A stretch of 64,000 bases of DNA, taken from Rhodopirellula sp. SM50 (GTDB lineage: Bacteria; Planctomycetota; Planctomycetia; Pirellulales; Pirellulaceae). Of this stretch, positions 1-8,129 are shown piece after piece. Within the stretch, counting starts at the first letter, position 1. Each line of letters opens with the position of its first letter. The notes beneath the pieces are model-generated. The model saw nothing but the letters and a program-made list of their open reading frames with translations. It ran no database searches and was not told the origin of the DNA. Position numbers and translations under genes: made by a program. The stretch is from the NCBI RefSeq assembly GCF_002289565.1, contig NZ_NTFY01000076.1, positions 1-64,000 on the forward strand, written 5' to 3'.

Positions 1-166
1 GTGGTCAAAGTCACAGCGGCCGTAAATCGCTCCTCACGAACAACCACAGTCCATTCTAATGGAACTGTATTTTCGTTATACGAGCGGCCGGGCATCCAGG
101 CGCCCGCCCGAGGCCTTACGGCCAGCGGCTCACCATTGACTCAGCAGATCCCGACTAAATCGACAG
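1..166. repeat. Intergenic repeat, family C copy 1
   Basis: No credible gene is visible in bases 1-285. Positions 89-166 carry the sequence starting GCATCCAGGCGCCCGCCCGA and running through GGCCAGCGGCTCACCATTGA to ATCGACAG. It is almost identical to segments at 14706-14786 and 14911-14991, so it is one member of an interspersed repeat family. The first 88 bases show nothing I recognise. Confidence 0.7.
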
Positions 167-226
167 CCCGCGAGCCGTCCGGTTTCACCGTGAAAGACCG
201 GAGGGCTCGCGCCCTACCGCTAACAA
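167..226. repeat. Palindromic repeat, family B copy 1
   Basis: A left arm containing GCGAGCCGTCCGG pairs with the right arm CCGGAGGGCTCGCGCCC, and the unit ends in CCGCTAA. The same imperfect palindrome occurs at 3655-3727, 41668-41745, 44287-44353 and 48651-48723. It follows family C directly, so two repeat families are joined here. It lies downstream of the minus-strand gene at 286-777 and could act as a transcript end, but it has no U tract. Confidence 0.75.
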
Positions 227-285
227 AAAACATCCCGCTTGGCATCAAAGCAAGTGGCGTTGGGCGTGCGCCCCACTGTCAAACG

Positions 286-777
286 TCAACCACTCTGGGC
301 CAATCGCCGCCAGATCAACGCGACCAGCCAGAACGAAAAAACAACGGTCGGGGCGTCACACTCAGATGTCAGAATCTCGATCTTGCCGCGGCGGGTCAAC
401 GGATGATTGGGCCGCATCGTGGCGATCGATTCTTCGCCACGCCGTAGTGTGTAGCAGCGAGTGAATGGCGTATCCGGGGCCAGCAACAGCGGACCGCCCG
501 GCGCATCGATGTCAAAGTTTTGCCAGAAGACCGATGGTTTTTGCGCCGACGCGACTTCGGTTCCCTCATGCTCCAGGGTCCAATGTCCACTGAACACCCC
601 CTGTTTCTTGACCGCGAAAACGACGCCGTCGACGACGATTGAACCCTGCTCGCTGGACGATCGCAAGGCGGTTTGCCCGTTGAGGACGTCTCCCATCAGA
701 GAATAGTTCCACGAGCAAATGCCTTGCGGCAGGCATTGAATGATCGTGCTCGTCTGGTTTGAAATCGTGCTGGACAT
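286..777 (-). CDS. Hypothetical protein, possible LURP-one/scramblase-like fold
   Basis: This would be a 163-residue cytoplasmic protein. I chose the ATG at 777 (MSSTISNQTSTI) over an upstream one at 906, because the extra 43 residues are low in complexity and rich in Arg and Pro. The body has alternating beta-strand-like stretches: VVDGVVFAVKKQGVFSGHW, then TPFTRCYTLRRGEESIATM, then a hydrophobic C-terminal strand VVFSFWLVALIWRR. That pattern loosely recalls LURP-one-related or phospholipid-scramblase-like beta-barrel proteins, which is only a guess. No catalytic motif is visible. Confidence 0.55.
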   Translation of the reverse strand: MSSTISNQTSTIIQCLPQGICSWNYSLMGDVLNGQTALRSSSEQGSIVVDGVVFAVKKQGVFSGHWTLEHEGTEVASAQKPSVFWQNFDIDAPGGPLLLAPDTPFTRCYTLRRGEESIATMRPNHPLTRRGKIEILTSECDAPTVVFSFWLVALIWRRLAQSG

Positions 778-906
778 CGAAAACGCGCCGACAGGGATGG
801 ATGGCAGATGGGATTCAAAATCGAGTTCTTGTCGACCGGCTGTTCTCGCTGGGGCCGATTCCAATCGGAAACGGGGCGCACCATTGCAATGCAGATTTGG
901 ATTCAC

Positions 907-1043
907 TGTAGCGGGGGATTCAATGCGCGAGCAACCGCACCGTACCAGGCCGCACCGTACCAGGCCGCACCGGAACGCTCACGTCGTTAGAATGGTTCGG
1001 ACACCATTCTATCGAATCGATCGTTACAAAACTGGTTGCCCCC
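907..1043. repeat. Short intergenic segment with a 15-bp tandem repeat
   Basis: At about 945-980 the unit GCACCGTACCAGGCC occurs twice in full, followed by a partial third copy, GCACCGGAACG. The segment separates two divergent genes and should hold their promoters. I cannot place a -10/-35 pair with confidence. Confidence 0.55.
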
Positions 1044-2456
1044 ATGGCGTCTGACGCATCCCCCAAATCATCATCGTCAAGCAAACGAACCCTCCTTGTG
1101 CTGATGGTCTGTCTCGGACTCGCCGTCTTGCTGTGCGGCGGCCCGCTGACGTGGTGGGCCGCACGACGCTCGGCCGCCAGCGCCGACGTCGCCGATCGCC
1201 GCGAGGAAATCCGCGCGCGGGGGCTGCCGATTGACGACGCCTCAATGGAAGCCTTTCGTGTCCAAACCATGGGGCACGAAAAATCGGAACGTTGGATGAA
1301 CGTCTTGGAGGAAATCGAGTCGACGGCGTTTCAGAATTCTTGTCGCGGCGTCCCCGTGGTTGGCGTCACCGAAGACGACGCTGATTACGTTTATGGACAA
1401 CCCTATCGGTATCACGATCAAGTGCGACAGTTTCTTGACCGGTGGGCGCCGCTACGTGAAGAGATTCATGACATCACCGAAGGCACGGGCCCGATTTGGA
1501 CCGAAGTCCAGATGGATTCCTTCAACACCCTGTTGCCCTATGTCCAGTCATCGCGGAGCGTGGCGAGATTGCTGTCACTGGAGTTCGAAGACGCGCTTCG
1601 GCGTGACGATCGCCCCCAAGCGTTCGGCAGCTTGATGGCCATGCTGGGCGTGGCTCGGGCATTCGAAAAAGAGCCGCTCATCGTCTCGCAACTCGTCGTG
1701 ACGGCGATTCATTCGATGGCGCTCAAACACCTGAGGGTGGCGGTCGAGCATGATCTCTTCGATGATGCCCAACTGAAATCAATGCTTGAGCAATTGCGTG
1801 CCCTGGACGACTTCGGGACTCGCTACCGGCTCGCTATCGTGGGAGAACGCGCCATGTCGCAACCGGTCTTCGATGATTTGCAGCGTTTCGGGGAAGACGT
1901 CGGGATGCCGGCGGGAGGATTCAATCAACGGCCGATCGATGCCCTCGCCTCTTTGGAGATCATGGAAAAAGCCGAATCGGTCTCCACCGAGAACCTGTCT
2001 GACTTCTTTATTCAAACGGCCGCACTCGATTCGGATTTTAATCAGCAAATCCAACAGGCCGGCTGGTTGCAAAGGTTGGAAACCATGTTGACCAGCTTGA
2101 CCGTTCCGGCGCTCGGTGCGGCCGGCAAAGCGTTCGTCCGTTCGGCGATGGAAAATCGGATCGCCAAGATCGGCATCGGGCTTCGGCTGTTCGAGAAACG
2201 CCATGCCCGCTGGCCCGCCAGCTTGGACGAACTGATCGCCGCAGATTTGGGCGTTCCGTTGGGCCCCATCGATCCGGCCGGCGGGCTTCCGTTCGGCTAC
2301 CGCGTGATCGACGGCAACGCAGAGTTTTGGGGCTTTGATCCGCAAAGCCCCAGCGAAGGCACTCCGCCCGAACCGATCGATGTCGACCAACTCGGTGAAT
2401 ATGAGGAACACCTGAAGTACTGGTATTGGGAACTGCCCGTGGCCGAGTCACCGTAG
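1044..2456 (+). CDS. Membrane-anchored hypothetical protein
   Basis: This is a 470-residue protein with one N-terminal membrane segment at about residues 15-37 (TLLVLMVCLGLAVLLCGGPL), preceded by a Ser/Lys-rich cytoplasmic tail. The remainder is mostly helical and should lie outside the membrane. The last 90 residues contain RWPASLDEL, then DPAGGLPFGYRV and a Phe/Trp-rich strand. I have seen this layout near the C-terminus of planctomycete proteins of unknown function and of pseudopilin-like proteins. The stop overlaps the 3' end of the convergent amidohydrolase by 9 bp. I do not recognise a function. Confidence 0.8.
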   Translation: MASDASPKSSSSSKRTLLVLMVCLGLAVLLCGGPLTWWAARRSAASADVADRREEIRARGLPIDDASMEAFRVQTMGHEKSERWMNVLEEIESTAFQNSCRGVPVVGVTEDDADYVYGQPYRYHDQVRQFLDRWAPLREEIHDITEGTGPIWTEVQMDSFNTLLPYVQSSRSVARLLSLEFEDALRRDDRPQAFGSLMAMLGVARAFEKEPLIVSQLVVTAIHSMALKHLRVAVEHDLFDDAQLKSMLEQLRALDDFGTRYRLAIVGERAMSQPVFDDLQRFGEDVGMPAGGFNQRPIDALASLEIMEKAESVSTENLSDFFIQTAALDSDFNQQIQQAGWLQRLETMLTSLTVPALGAAGKAFVRSAMENRIAKIGIGLRLFEKRHARWPASLDELIAADLGVPLGPIDPAGGLPFGYRVIDGNAEFWGFDPQSPSEGTPPEPIDVDQLGEYEEHLKYWYWELPVAESP

Positions 2457-3395
2457 GTGTTGTGAGTTGATCCCATAGACGCGGATCGCGTTGTCACGCA
2501 TGCCCTTTTGCAGCGCCGGGTCTCCTTTGGAGACCAAGAACTCCTGCACGATCCGAACCACATCGTCGACGCTGCCGAAGTGCGTGCTGACGCCCCAGTT
2601 GGTCGCAAAGATCACTCGGTCTTCGCCGAACGCCGCAAAGCAGGGTTCCAGCACCGGAAGATACGTTTGCAGATCCGTGGGGGCTTGCTCGACGAACGGC
2701 TTGGTGCCGGCGAAGTTGACGATGCTGGAGATTTTCATGAAGACGTTTTCAAATGTCGCGCAACGGGTGACCGCCTGTTTCCATTGATCGCTCACCTTGC
2801 CATCGACCATGTTCGCGCGAAAGCAGTGATTGATCACGATCTTTAGCCGTGGAAATGCGGCGGCCAACTCGGCGACATCGTCTGCGTGGCTCGGTTCGAT
2901 CAGCAGATCAACGACCATTCCATCCGATTGAAGCGTTGCAAGGTTCTTGCGAGCCGTTTCGTTTTTGAGGTAGCCGGAAAGTTCATCGAACCGAAATCGA
3001 TAACCGTTCAGGTATCCGGTCTGCTTGTACCGCCGGTGATGCGTTTGAAAATCTTCCGATGAGAGGTCCGCGCGAGCGACATAGCCGCAAACGAGATCGG
3101 ATTTCGCCTGCTCGAGCAGCCAGTCGTTGAATTGATGCTGGTCCTGATCGACGGCCTCGACGACCAACGTCGATTGAATGCCCAGTCGATCGGCGAGTTC
3201 GCGATAGTCCTCGGGAACGACGACGTGGCCGAGCGTGTTCTGAGGTTCGCGTTTGACCGTTTGGTTCTCAAACGCGATCTGCTCGCGACCCTTGAAATGG
3301 GTGTGCGGGTCGATGATCCACGGCGGTTCGGCGATCGCAACGGTCGAGGCCAATGTCAAGAGAAGTGCCGCGGTGGTGCGTCGCATGGCTTTCAT
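2448..3395 (-). CDS. Secreted amidohydrolase (Amidohydro_2 type)
   Basis: This is a 315-residue metal-dependent hydrolase of the TIM-barrel amidohydrolase_2 group. Residues 1-22 form a Sec signal peptide (TTAALLLTLASTVAIAEP), so it should act in the periplasm. Just after cleavage comes DPHTHF, the HxH metal motif at the end of strand 1. Other metal or active-site candidates are INHCFR in mid-protein and FATNWGVSTHF near the end, where family members usually place the Asp; here it is replaced by the Asn of TNW. The family includes lactonases and decarboxylases acting on small organic acids, and the substrate cannot be read here. An in-frame ATG at 3386 is an alternative start. Confidence 0.85.
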   Translation of the reverse strand: MKAMRRTTAALLLTLASTVAIAEPPWIIDPHTHFKGREQIAFENQTVKREPQNTLGHVVVPEDYRELADRLGIQSTLVVEAVDQDQHQFNDWLLEQAKSDLVCGYVARADLSSEDFQTHHRRYKQTGYLNGYRFRFDELSGYLKNETARKNLATLQSDGMVVDLLIEPSHADDVAELAAAFPRLKIVINHCFRANMVDGKVSDQWKQAVTRCATFENVFMKISSIVNFAGTKPFVEQAPTDLQTYLPVLEPCFAAFGEDRVIFATNWGVSTHFGSVDDVVRIVQEFLVSKGDPALQKGMRDNAIRVYGINSQHLR

Positions 3396-3570
3396 GGGAT
3401 TTCCAAGGTTTCAAAGTCAGGTAGGACGACGGTCGCTGTTTTGACGCAATCATAATTCACAGGAGACCCCTCGTGGTCGATCGATCGCTTCCGGTGATGC
3501 GCAAAGGCGACCACCGGTGACTGGGTTTTACGCCTGCCGCTAAGTTAAAGTGTCGATTCCTCGGGTTGGG

Positions 3571-3637
3571 GCCCGTAGGCTCGCGCCAAACGGCTGATCA
3601 TCGTTTGACATCAGCCGGTTCGCGCCAGCGTCCGGGC
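3571..3637. repeat. Palindromic repeat, family G copy 1
   Basis: GCCCGTAGGCTCGCGCCAAA with CGGCTGAT pairs across a short loop with ATCAGCCGGTTCGCGCCAGC and GTCCGGGC. A second copy lies at 59258-59340 in the opposite arm order. It sits in the 377-bp gap 3396-3772, which otherwise holds only the family B repeat next to it. Confidence 0.7.
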
Positions 3638-3654
3638 CTCTTCATTGATGTGAC

Positions 3655-3727
3655 TTAGCGGCAGGGCGCGAGCCCTCCGGTGTTTGGGAATAGATGCGGA
3701 ACCGGAGGGCTTGCGCCCTGCCGCTAA
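3655..3727. repeat. Palindromic repeat, family B copy 2
   Basis: The outer arms TTAGCGG and CCGCTAA enclose GGGCGCGAGCCCTCCGGT and its partner ACCGGAGGGCTTGCGCCC. The unit ends only about 45 bp before the AMP nucleosidase start, so it may form a hairpin at the 5' end of that transcript. Confidence 0.8.
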
Positions 3728-3772
3728 AAGCTCGACTAGCCGGCGGATCGGGGATCGTTCACAATTGCGTTC

Positions 3773-4969
3773 ATGCATGAAACATTTCGAATCGATCCGG
3801 ATGTGTCCGAACAGGGGCTCGGTGAGCAGATCGCCGCCGCGTGCGAGCAGATGGAGGAAACGTATGCCGACGGTTTTTATTCCAAGTTGACCGTCTATCG
3901 GCATTGGTCCAAGCACAATCCCGAGTTGTCCGGCAAGATCGCCAGGCCGCGTGCCTATCGCTGGTACTTGCGCCGCGAGTTGCTGAAGCTGGCCCGCCGC
4001 GGTGCGGAGATCACGATCACGCGTTCCCGCCCGCGGGTCGATTTGAATTCTCCACAGTTGTTGGAGATGATCGATGAGACCGATTTTGATCTGACGCGTA
4101 AGAAGGTCTTTCTGTTCGGCCCCGAACGCAGTGAGCTGTCGATCAAGCGGCTGGAGCATTACACCGGGACCAACGCGGAGGATTTTCAACGTTACGTGTT
4201 GTTGACCAATTACAACATGCACATCGCGGCGTTCATTCGTCAGTTTCCTGATTGCGAGCGGTCCAAGCGTGAGGATGTGCAGATGCCGACGCTGCATCAT
4301 CGGGAACCGGACAATCGCGGCATCAGCATCGTCAACATCGGGGTCGGGCCGTCCAACGCCAAGAACCTGACGGATCATTTGGCGGTGCTACGGCCGGACG
4401 CGGTGTTGATGGTGGGGCACTGTGCGGGCGTTCGGAACCATCAAGAGATCGGCGACTTTGTATTGGCATCAGGCTACATGCGGGGCGATCACTTGTTGGA
4501 CGAAGCCTTGCCGCCGTCGGTGCCGATCACGCCCAGTTTTTTGCTCAATCGAGCGCTCGCCAGCGCGCTCGACGAAGCGGAATTGCCTTACCGGATCGGT
4601 GCGGTCTACACGACGGCGGATCGGAATTGGGAGCTTTCGCTGCGCAAGGCGTTGGATCATTTGCGGGTCAGCCGCAGCATCGCCGTCGACATGGAATCGG
4701 CCACGGTCGCCGCTAATGGTTTTCGATATCGAATCCCAAACGCCACGCTGTTGTGTGTCTCGGACAAACCCTTGCACGGGCAACCCAAATTGCCGGGCGC
4801 GGCGAGGGCCTTTTATGACGAAACGAAGAAACAGCACTTGGCCGTCGCGACCCATGCCATCGCCAGGATCAAGCAGGAGTATCCCGATGGGTTGCCCAAC
4901 AGTGATATCCGTGCACCCGAAGAATCGTTGTTGGAAGGTCCCGACGGGAGTTCCAAGGAATCCTGGTGA
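3773..4969 (+). CDS. amn: AMP nucleosidase
   Basis: The enzyme splits AMP into adenine and ribose 5-phosphate, adjusting adenylate pools and purine salvage in the cytoplasm. At 398 residues it is shorter than the E. coli enzyme (about 480). The N-terminal half has the AMN-specific domain with YSKLTVYRHWSKHNPELSGK and the conserved RPRAYRWYLRREL. The C-terminal half is the nucleoside-phosphorylase fold: IVNIGVGPSNAKN, MVGHCAGVR, GDFVLASGYMR, AVYTTADRNWE, and VDMESATVAANGF, whose Met-Glu contacts the ribose. LLCVSDKPLHG supplies the Asp of the active site. The start at 3773 lies just downstream of the family B palindrome. It is convergent with, and 9 bp from, the TPR gene. Confidence 0.93.
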   Translation: MHETFRIDPDVSEQGLGEQIAAACEQMEETYADGFYSKLTVYRHWSKHNPELSGKIARPRAYRWYLRRELLKLARRGAEITITRSRPRVDLNSPQLLEMIDETDFDLTRKKVFLFGPERSELSIKRLEHYTGTNAEDFQRYVLLTNYNMHIAAFIRQFPDCERSKREDVQMPTLHHREPDNRGISIVNIGVGPSNAKNLTDHLAVLRPDAVLMVGHCAGVRNHQEIGDFVLASGYMRGDHLLDEALPPSVPITPSFLLNRALASALDEAELPYRIGAVYTTADRNWELSLRKALDHLRVSRSIAVDMESATVAANGFRYRIPNATLLCVSDKPLHGQPKLPGAARAFYDETKKQHLAVATHAIARIKQEYPDGLPNSDIRAPEESLLEGPDGSSKESW

Positions 4970-4978
4970 GGAAGGGAC

Positions 4979-6247
4979 TCACCTGCGGTTTTGCGCGACG
5001 GCCAGGTAGCCCGCCGCGACCTGCAGACCGATGATGCTCCAGTTGAAATTTCGAAACGCTCGGGCCAGCGGGACGCCGCTGTCTTGGGCGACCGATTGAA
5101 CGACTCCGTAGACCGGCAGCAGTCCGACCAGCAACCCCAGTCCCCCGATCAACAGGCCGCGTTTGGCGGTCGGCATCGCGAAGGCGGCGGTGACGGGAAC
5201 GCACATCAACGTCCAGTAAAACGCGACCACGGCGGCGGCAAACCAGCCGCCCATCGCGATCGAGTAGATCGCACCGCCAGCGGCGCAAATCAAACACGAT
5301 GCCACCAAATTGGATCGCCAGATCATTCGAGACGTCAGCAGGTGACGCCCGAAATGGTGAAACCGCAGCAACGTGTTGAAGATCGCGTCGGAGGTCCACG
5401 TCAGCACGGCAAACACCATGTATGCCATCAAGATCAGCGGGATGAAGGGCCGAATCCATGGCACGCTGTCGCCGGCACCGCTGAGCACTTGGATCAACAG
5501 CCAGGCTCCAAAGATGATCGCGAATTGATGTTTCCGAGAAAGTCGGCTGAGCGCGATGTGGAACTTTCGGACCGAGCGAAACAGCAGGCTGCGGCTGCTG
5601 ATCGCGTCGATCATTCCTTCGCGGGCGAGTTCGTTGGTCGGGTCCAATCGCAACGCTTCGCGAAACGCATTTTGGGCTTCCTGATACTTACCGGAATTCA
5701 GCAGTGCCCAGCCGTGCGACGAGTGTGCGTAAGAATCCTCGGGGCTGTTCTTCAGATTCTTGGCGGCCGATTGAAGCGCTTCTCCGGTGCGGCCGAGACG
5801 TTCCAGCGCGATCGTCCGAATGTTGTTGCAGCCCGCGGATTCCGGGTCGATGGCGAGCCCCTGTTCGGACAGATCCAGCGCGGTCGGCCAGTCGCGGGTC
5901 GCCAATTTGATTTGCGCCGCTTGCGCGAAATAATCGGCGTCGTAAGGGTCCAGCCGGATGGCTTGCGAGATCGCCTCGTAGGCTTCGTCAAAATGGTTCC
6001 GTTTCCAAAGCACTCGGCTGCGGACGAAATGGACGAAGGGGACGTCCGGTTCCGCCGCGACGGCCAACTCGGCTTCGCGGGTTGCGTCTTCGTAGCGTGA
6101 TTCATCGGTGGCGGCGCAGATCGCCAGCAGCGCATGGGCGAATCCGTCATCCGGATTCTCGGCCAGCATCTGACGGATCTCACGCTCGGCCAGTTCAAAT
6201 CGCCCCTGGCCGATCAGCAGCTGGGCGCGGTCATAGCGTTGTGTCAT
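4979..6247 (-). CDS. TPR membrane protein
   Basis: This is a 422-residue protein. Residues 1 to about 215 are consecutive tetratricopeptide repeats (for example ALLAICAATDESRYEDATRE and SYAHSSHGWALLNSGKYQEA). Residues 240-420 hold about five hydrophobic segments, including FAIIFGAWLLIQVLSGAG and LLIGGLGLLVGLLPVYGVV. There is no signal peptide, so the TPR part is probably cytoplasmic and tethered by the C-terminal membrane domain. Its ATG overlaps the stop of the upstream TPR-AAA ATPase gene by 4 bp (6244-6247), which implies translational coupling. A membrane receptor or adaptor for that ATPase is a reasonable inference. No enzyme motif is seen. Confidence 0.85.
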   Translation of the reverse strand: MTQRYDRAQLLIGQGRFELAEREIRQMLAENPDDGFAHALLAICAATDESRYEDATREAELAVAAEPDVPFVHFVRSRVLWKRNHFDEAYEAISQAIRLDPYDADYFAQAAQIKLATRDWPTALDLSEQGLAIDPESAGCNNIRTIALERLGRTGEALQSAAKNLKNSPEDSYAHSSHGWALLNSGKYQEAQNAFREALRLDPTNELAREGMIDAISSRSLLFRSVRKFHIALSRLSRKHQFAIIFGAWLLIQVLSGAGDSVPWIRPFIPLILMAYMVFAVLTWTSDAIFNTLLRFHHFGRHLLTSRMIWRSNLVASCLICAAGGAIYSIAMGGWFAAAVVAFYWTLMCVPVTAAFAMPTAKRGLLIGGLGLLVGLLPVYGVVQSVAQDSGVPLARAFRNFNWSIIGLQVAAGYLAVAQNRR

Positions 6248-7626
6248 CGCTTGATCTTCAGGTAGTCCAAAATCGGGTCATAGGCACCGCCTTCGTTGGA
6301 ATAGAGCGCGTGGTTTCGTGCGGTAGAAAACCATTCGCCGGTGCTTGCTCGACAGCTTTTGACGGCCGACATCAGATCACCCGTCGTGATCGGTTTGGGC
6401 AAACCTGTTTTCACTGCTTCCTTCAGCTTGGTTTCAACCGCGGTGTCGACGACCGAGCTCAAATCCGCACCCGAAAAGTCGACGGTTTTGGCGGCGAGTT
6501 TTTCCAGGTTGATCTTCTCGGTGGGCTTTCCGGCAAGTGCCAGTTTGAAGATTTCGATGCGAGCTTCCGCGTCCGGCGGCGGGACAAAAATGATGCGGTC
6601 GAATCGGCCGGGGCGACGAAACGCGCTGTCTAAATGCCAGGGGGCGTTCGTGGCGGCAAGAAACAAGACGCCGTCATTGTCCGTCTCGACACCGTCCAGC
6701 TCGGACAAAAACTGGTTGATCAGATGTCGGCCGCTGCTGCGACGCATGTCCGATCGGCTGGCACCGAGCGCGTCGACTTCGTCAAAAAACACGACACAGG
6801 GGCGATTGCGACGGGCTTGTTGAAACAGGTTGTGGAGGTTCTTTTCGCTGTTGCCGACCCACATGTCCAAGACATCGCTGATTCCGACGCTCAAGAATCC
6901 CGCATCGATTTCTCCAGCCGTCGCCCGCGCGAGCATCGTCTTGCCGCATCCGGGCGGTCCGTACATCAAAATGCCCCCGCCGACTTTTTTTCCGTAGGCG
7001 GCAAACATCTCGGCATGTTGCAGCGGATAGATGATTTTGACTCGGATGTCTTCTTTCACATCGGTCATGCCGCCGACATCGTCGAACTTGATCGACGGGG
7101 TCTCCAGGTCCGCGAATGATTCGTCGTCGATGTCCTGTTGGTCGAACCCCGATTCGTCAACGTCTTCCAGCCAGCTGGCCGGTGTACGCTGGGCGGACTC
7201 GTCGGACTCGGATTCAAAGTTCAGGCCGAGCAGACTTTCGAACGCCGGGTCGGACAGATCGGGGTCGGCGTCGATCGCGTCTTTGTATTGGTTGATCGCC
7301 GACCGAGTTTCGCCCTGGCCATGGAGCACGCGGGCGTGCAGCAACAACGCCTCCGCCGGCGGATTCTTTTCAGCGACCAACGTTTCAAGGATTGCCAGGG
7401 CGTGCGAAAGCCGATTGGCGCGTCGGTAGCTGTCGGCGAGCCCGAGTTGCAGTTGGGTGTTGCCGGGGTGATGATGGAGCGCATCTCGATAGACCTGCGC
7501 GGCTTCCTCAGCCCGCGACATTTGCAGCAGCGTTTTGGCGAGGTGGTCCGCCAACGCAATGTTCTCAGGTGCCAAACGAACGGCTTGGAGCAAGGCATCC
7601 AATGCGACTTGGTTGGGGTCATTCAT
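6244..7626 (-). CDS. TPR-AAA+ ATPase
   Basis: This is a 460-residue cytoplasmic ATPase. Residues 1-110 are TPR repeats, 110-165 are an acidic linker (DESGFDQQDIDDESF), and 175 to about 420 are a classical AAA module. The AAA module starts at IKFDDVGGMTDVKEDI, then has Walker A GPPGCGKTMLARA, Walker B CVVFFDEVDALG, sensor 1 LFLAATNAPW and the arginine-finger region AFRRPGRFDRIIFVPPP. The module resembles the FtsH/Cdc48/SpoVK classical clade, but there is no HExxH protease site, so it is an unfoldase or remodeller. It is the first gene of a two-gene operon with the overlapping TPR membrane protein. Confidence 0.9.
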   Translation of the reverse strand: MNDPNQVALDALLQAVRLAPENIALADHLAKTLLQMSRAEEAAQVYRDALHHHPGNTQLQLGLADSYRRANRLSHALAILETLVAEKNPPAEALLLHARVLHGQGETRSAINQYKDAIDADPDLSDPAFESLLGLNFESESDESAQRTPASWLEDVDESGFDQQDIDDESFADLETPSIKFDDVGGMTDVKEDIRVKIIYPLQHAEMFAAYGKKVGGGILMYGPPGCGKTMLARATAGEIDAGFLSVGISDVLDMWVGNSEKNLHNLFQQARRNRPCVVFFDEVDALGASRSDMRRSSGRHLINQFLSELDGVETDNDGVLFLAATNAPWHLDSAFRRPGRFDRIIFVPPPDAEARIEIFKLALAGKPTEKINLEKLAAKTVDFSGADLSSVVDTAVETKLKEAVKTGLPKPITTGDLMSAVKSCRASTGEWFSTARNHALYSNEGGAYDPILDYLKIKR

Positions 7627-7680
7627 GACGGTTTCCTTTGTGGTAGCGACGAAAGGAATATAACTGTCGGATCTCTTGAT

Positions 7681-7737
7681 GTGGGATAGGCTTCCAGCCT
7701 GTCATTTCAGCATCGACAGGCTGGAAGCCTATCCCAC
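7681..7737. repeat. Long perfect hairpin, family A copy 1
   Basis: The 23-nt arm GTGGGATAGGCTTCCAGCCT plus GTC is followed by an 11-nt loop and its exact reverse complement, ending at 7737. A near-identical hairpin with a different loop lies at 39541-39601. It sits between the 44-residue gene and the AAA ATPase gene, both on the minus strand. It could insulate the two transcription units. Confidence 0.9.
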
Positions 7738-7755
7738 TTATTTTCCGTGCGTTGC

Positions 7756-7890
7756 TTATTTGCCCAGCCCGGCGATCGAGTGCACACAGGCAACGGTGGC
7801 GATCAAGCCGATCAGGGACAACACGATGATCGGCAACCATGATGGGCCGGCTTTGTCGAATCGATCGAAGAGTCTTTGGGAAGCGTTCAT
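7756..7890 (-). CDS. Small single-span membrane protein, 44 aa
   Basis: The ATG at 7890 opens a 44-residue frame. An amphipathic charged N-terminus (MNASQRLFDRFDKAGPSW) is followed by one membrane helix at about residues 19-39 (LPIIVLSLIGLIATVACVHS), and the protein ends in GLGK before TAA. There is no strong Shine-Dalgarno. The charged-helix-then-TM layout and a clean stop make it more credible than random sequence. The function is unknown, and homologues in related genomes would confirm it. Confidence 0.55.
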   Translation of the reverse strand: MNASQRLFDRFDKAGPSWLPIIVLSLIGLIATVACVHSIAGLGK

Positions 7891-8129
7891 GGATCGTTAG
7901 CGGTGGGAAGTGGCCGAGCAGAGGAAACCCGGTCCATGACATGCTAACAGTTGAGCATGTCCAGTACGACCGGCGGATCGCAGGATCGCAGACGCCGGTC
8001 CGACCGTTTTCCACCTGAGGACCATGTCGCGATCGAAGCCGGCGGTTAGAATGACACGCCGGCAGTGCTCTTTCATTCAGTCCTGAGGTCTTGGAAGCGG
8101 CGCCGTGAACCACGGTCGCTGATCGCCCC

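Noticed and set aside
1-447. Plus-strand frame open at the left edge
   Set aside because: It runs through the family C and B repeats and then antisense to the gene at 286-777. Its sequence has no coding character.
3566-3727. Hairpins as the ordinary terminator of the amidohydrolase or promoter operator of amn
   Set aside because: They belong to repeat families found at unrelated sites and lack U tracts. Any regulatory effect would be secondary.
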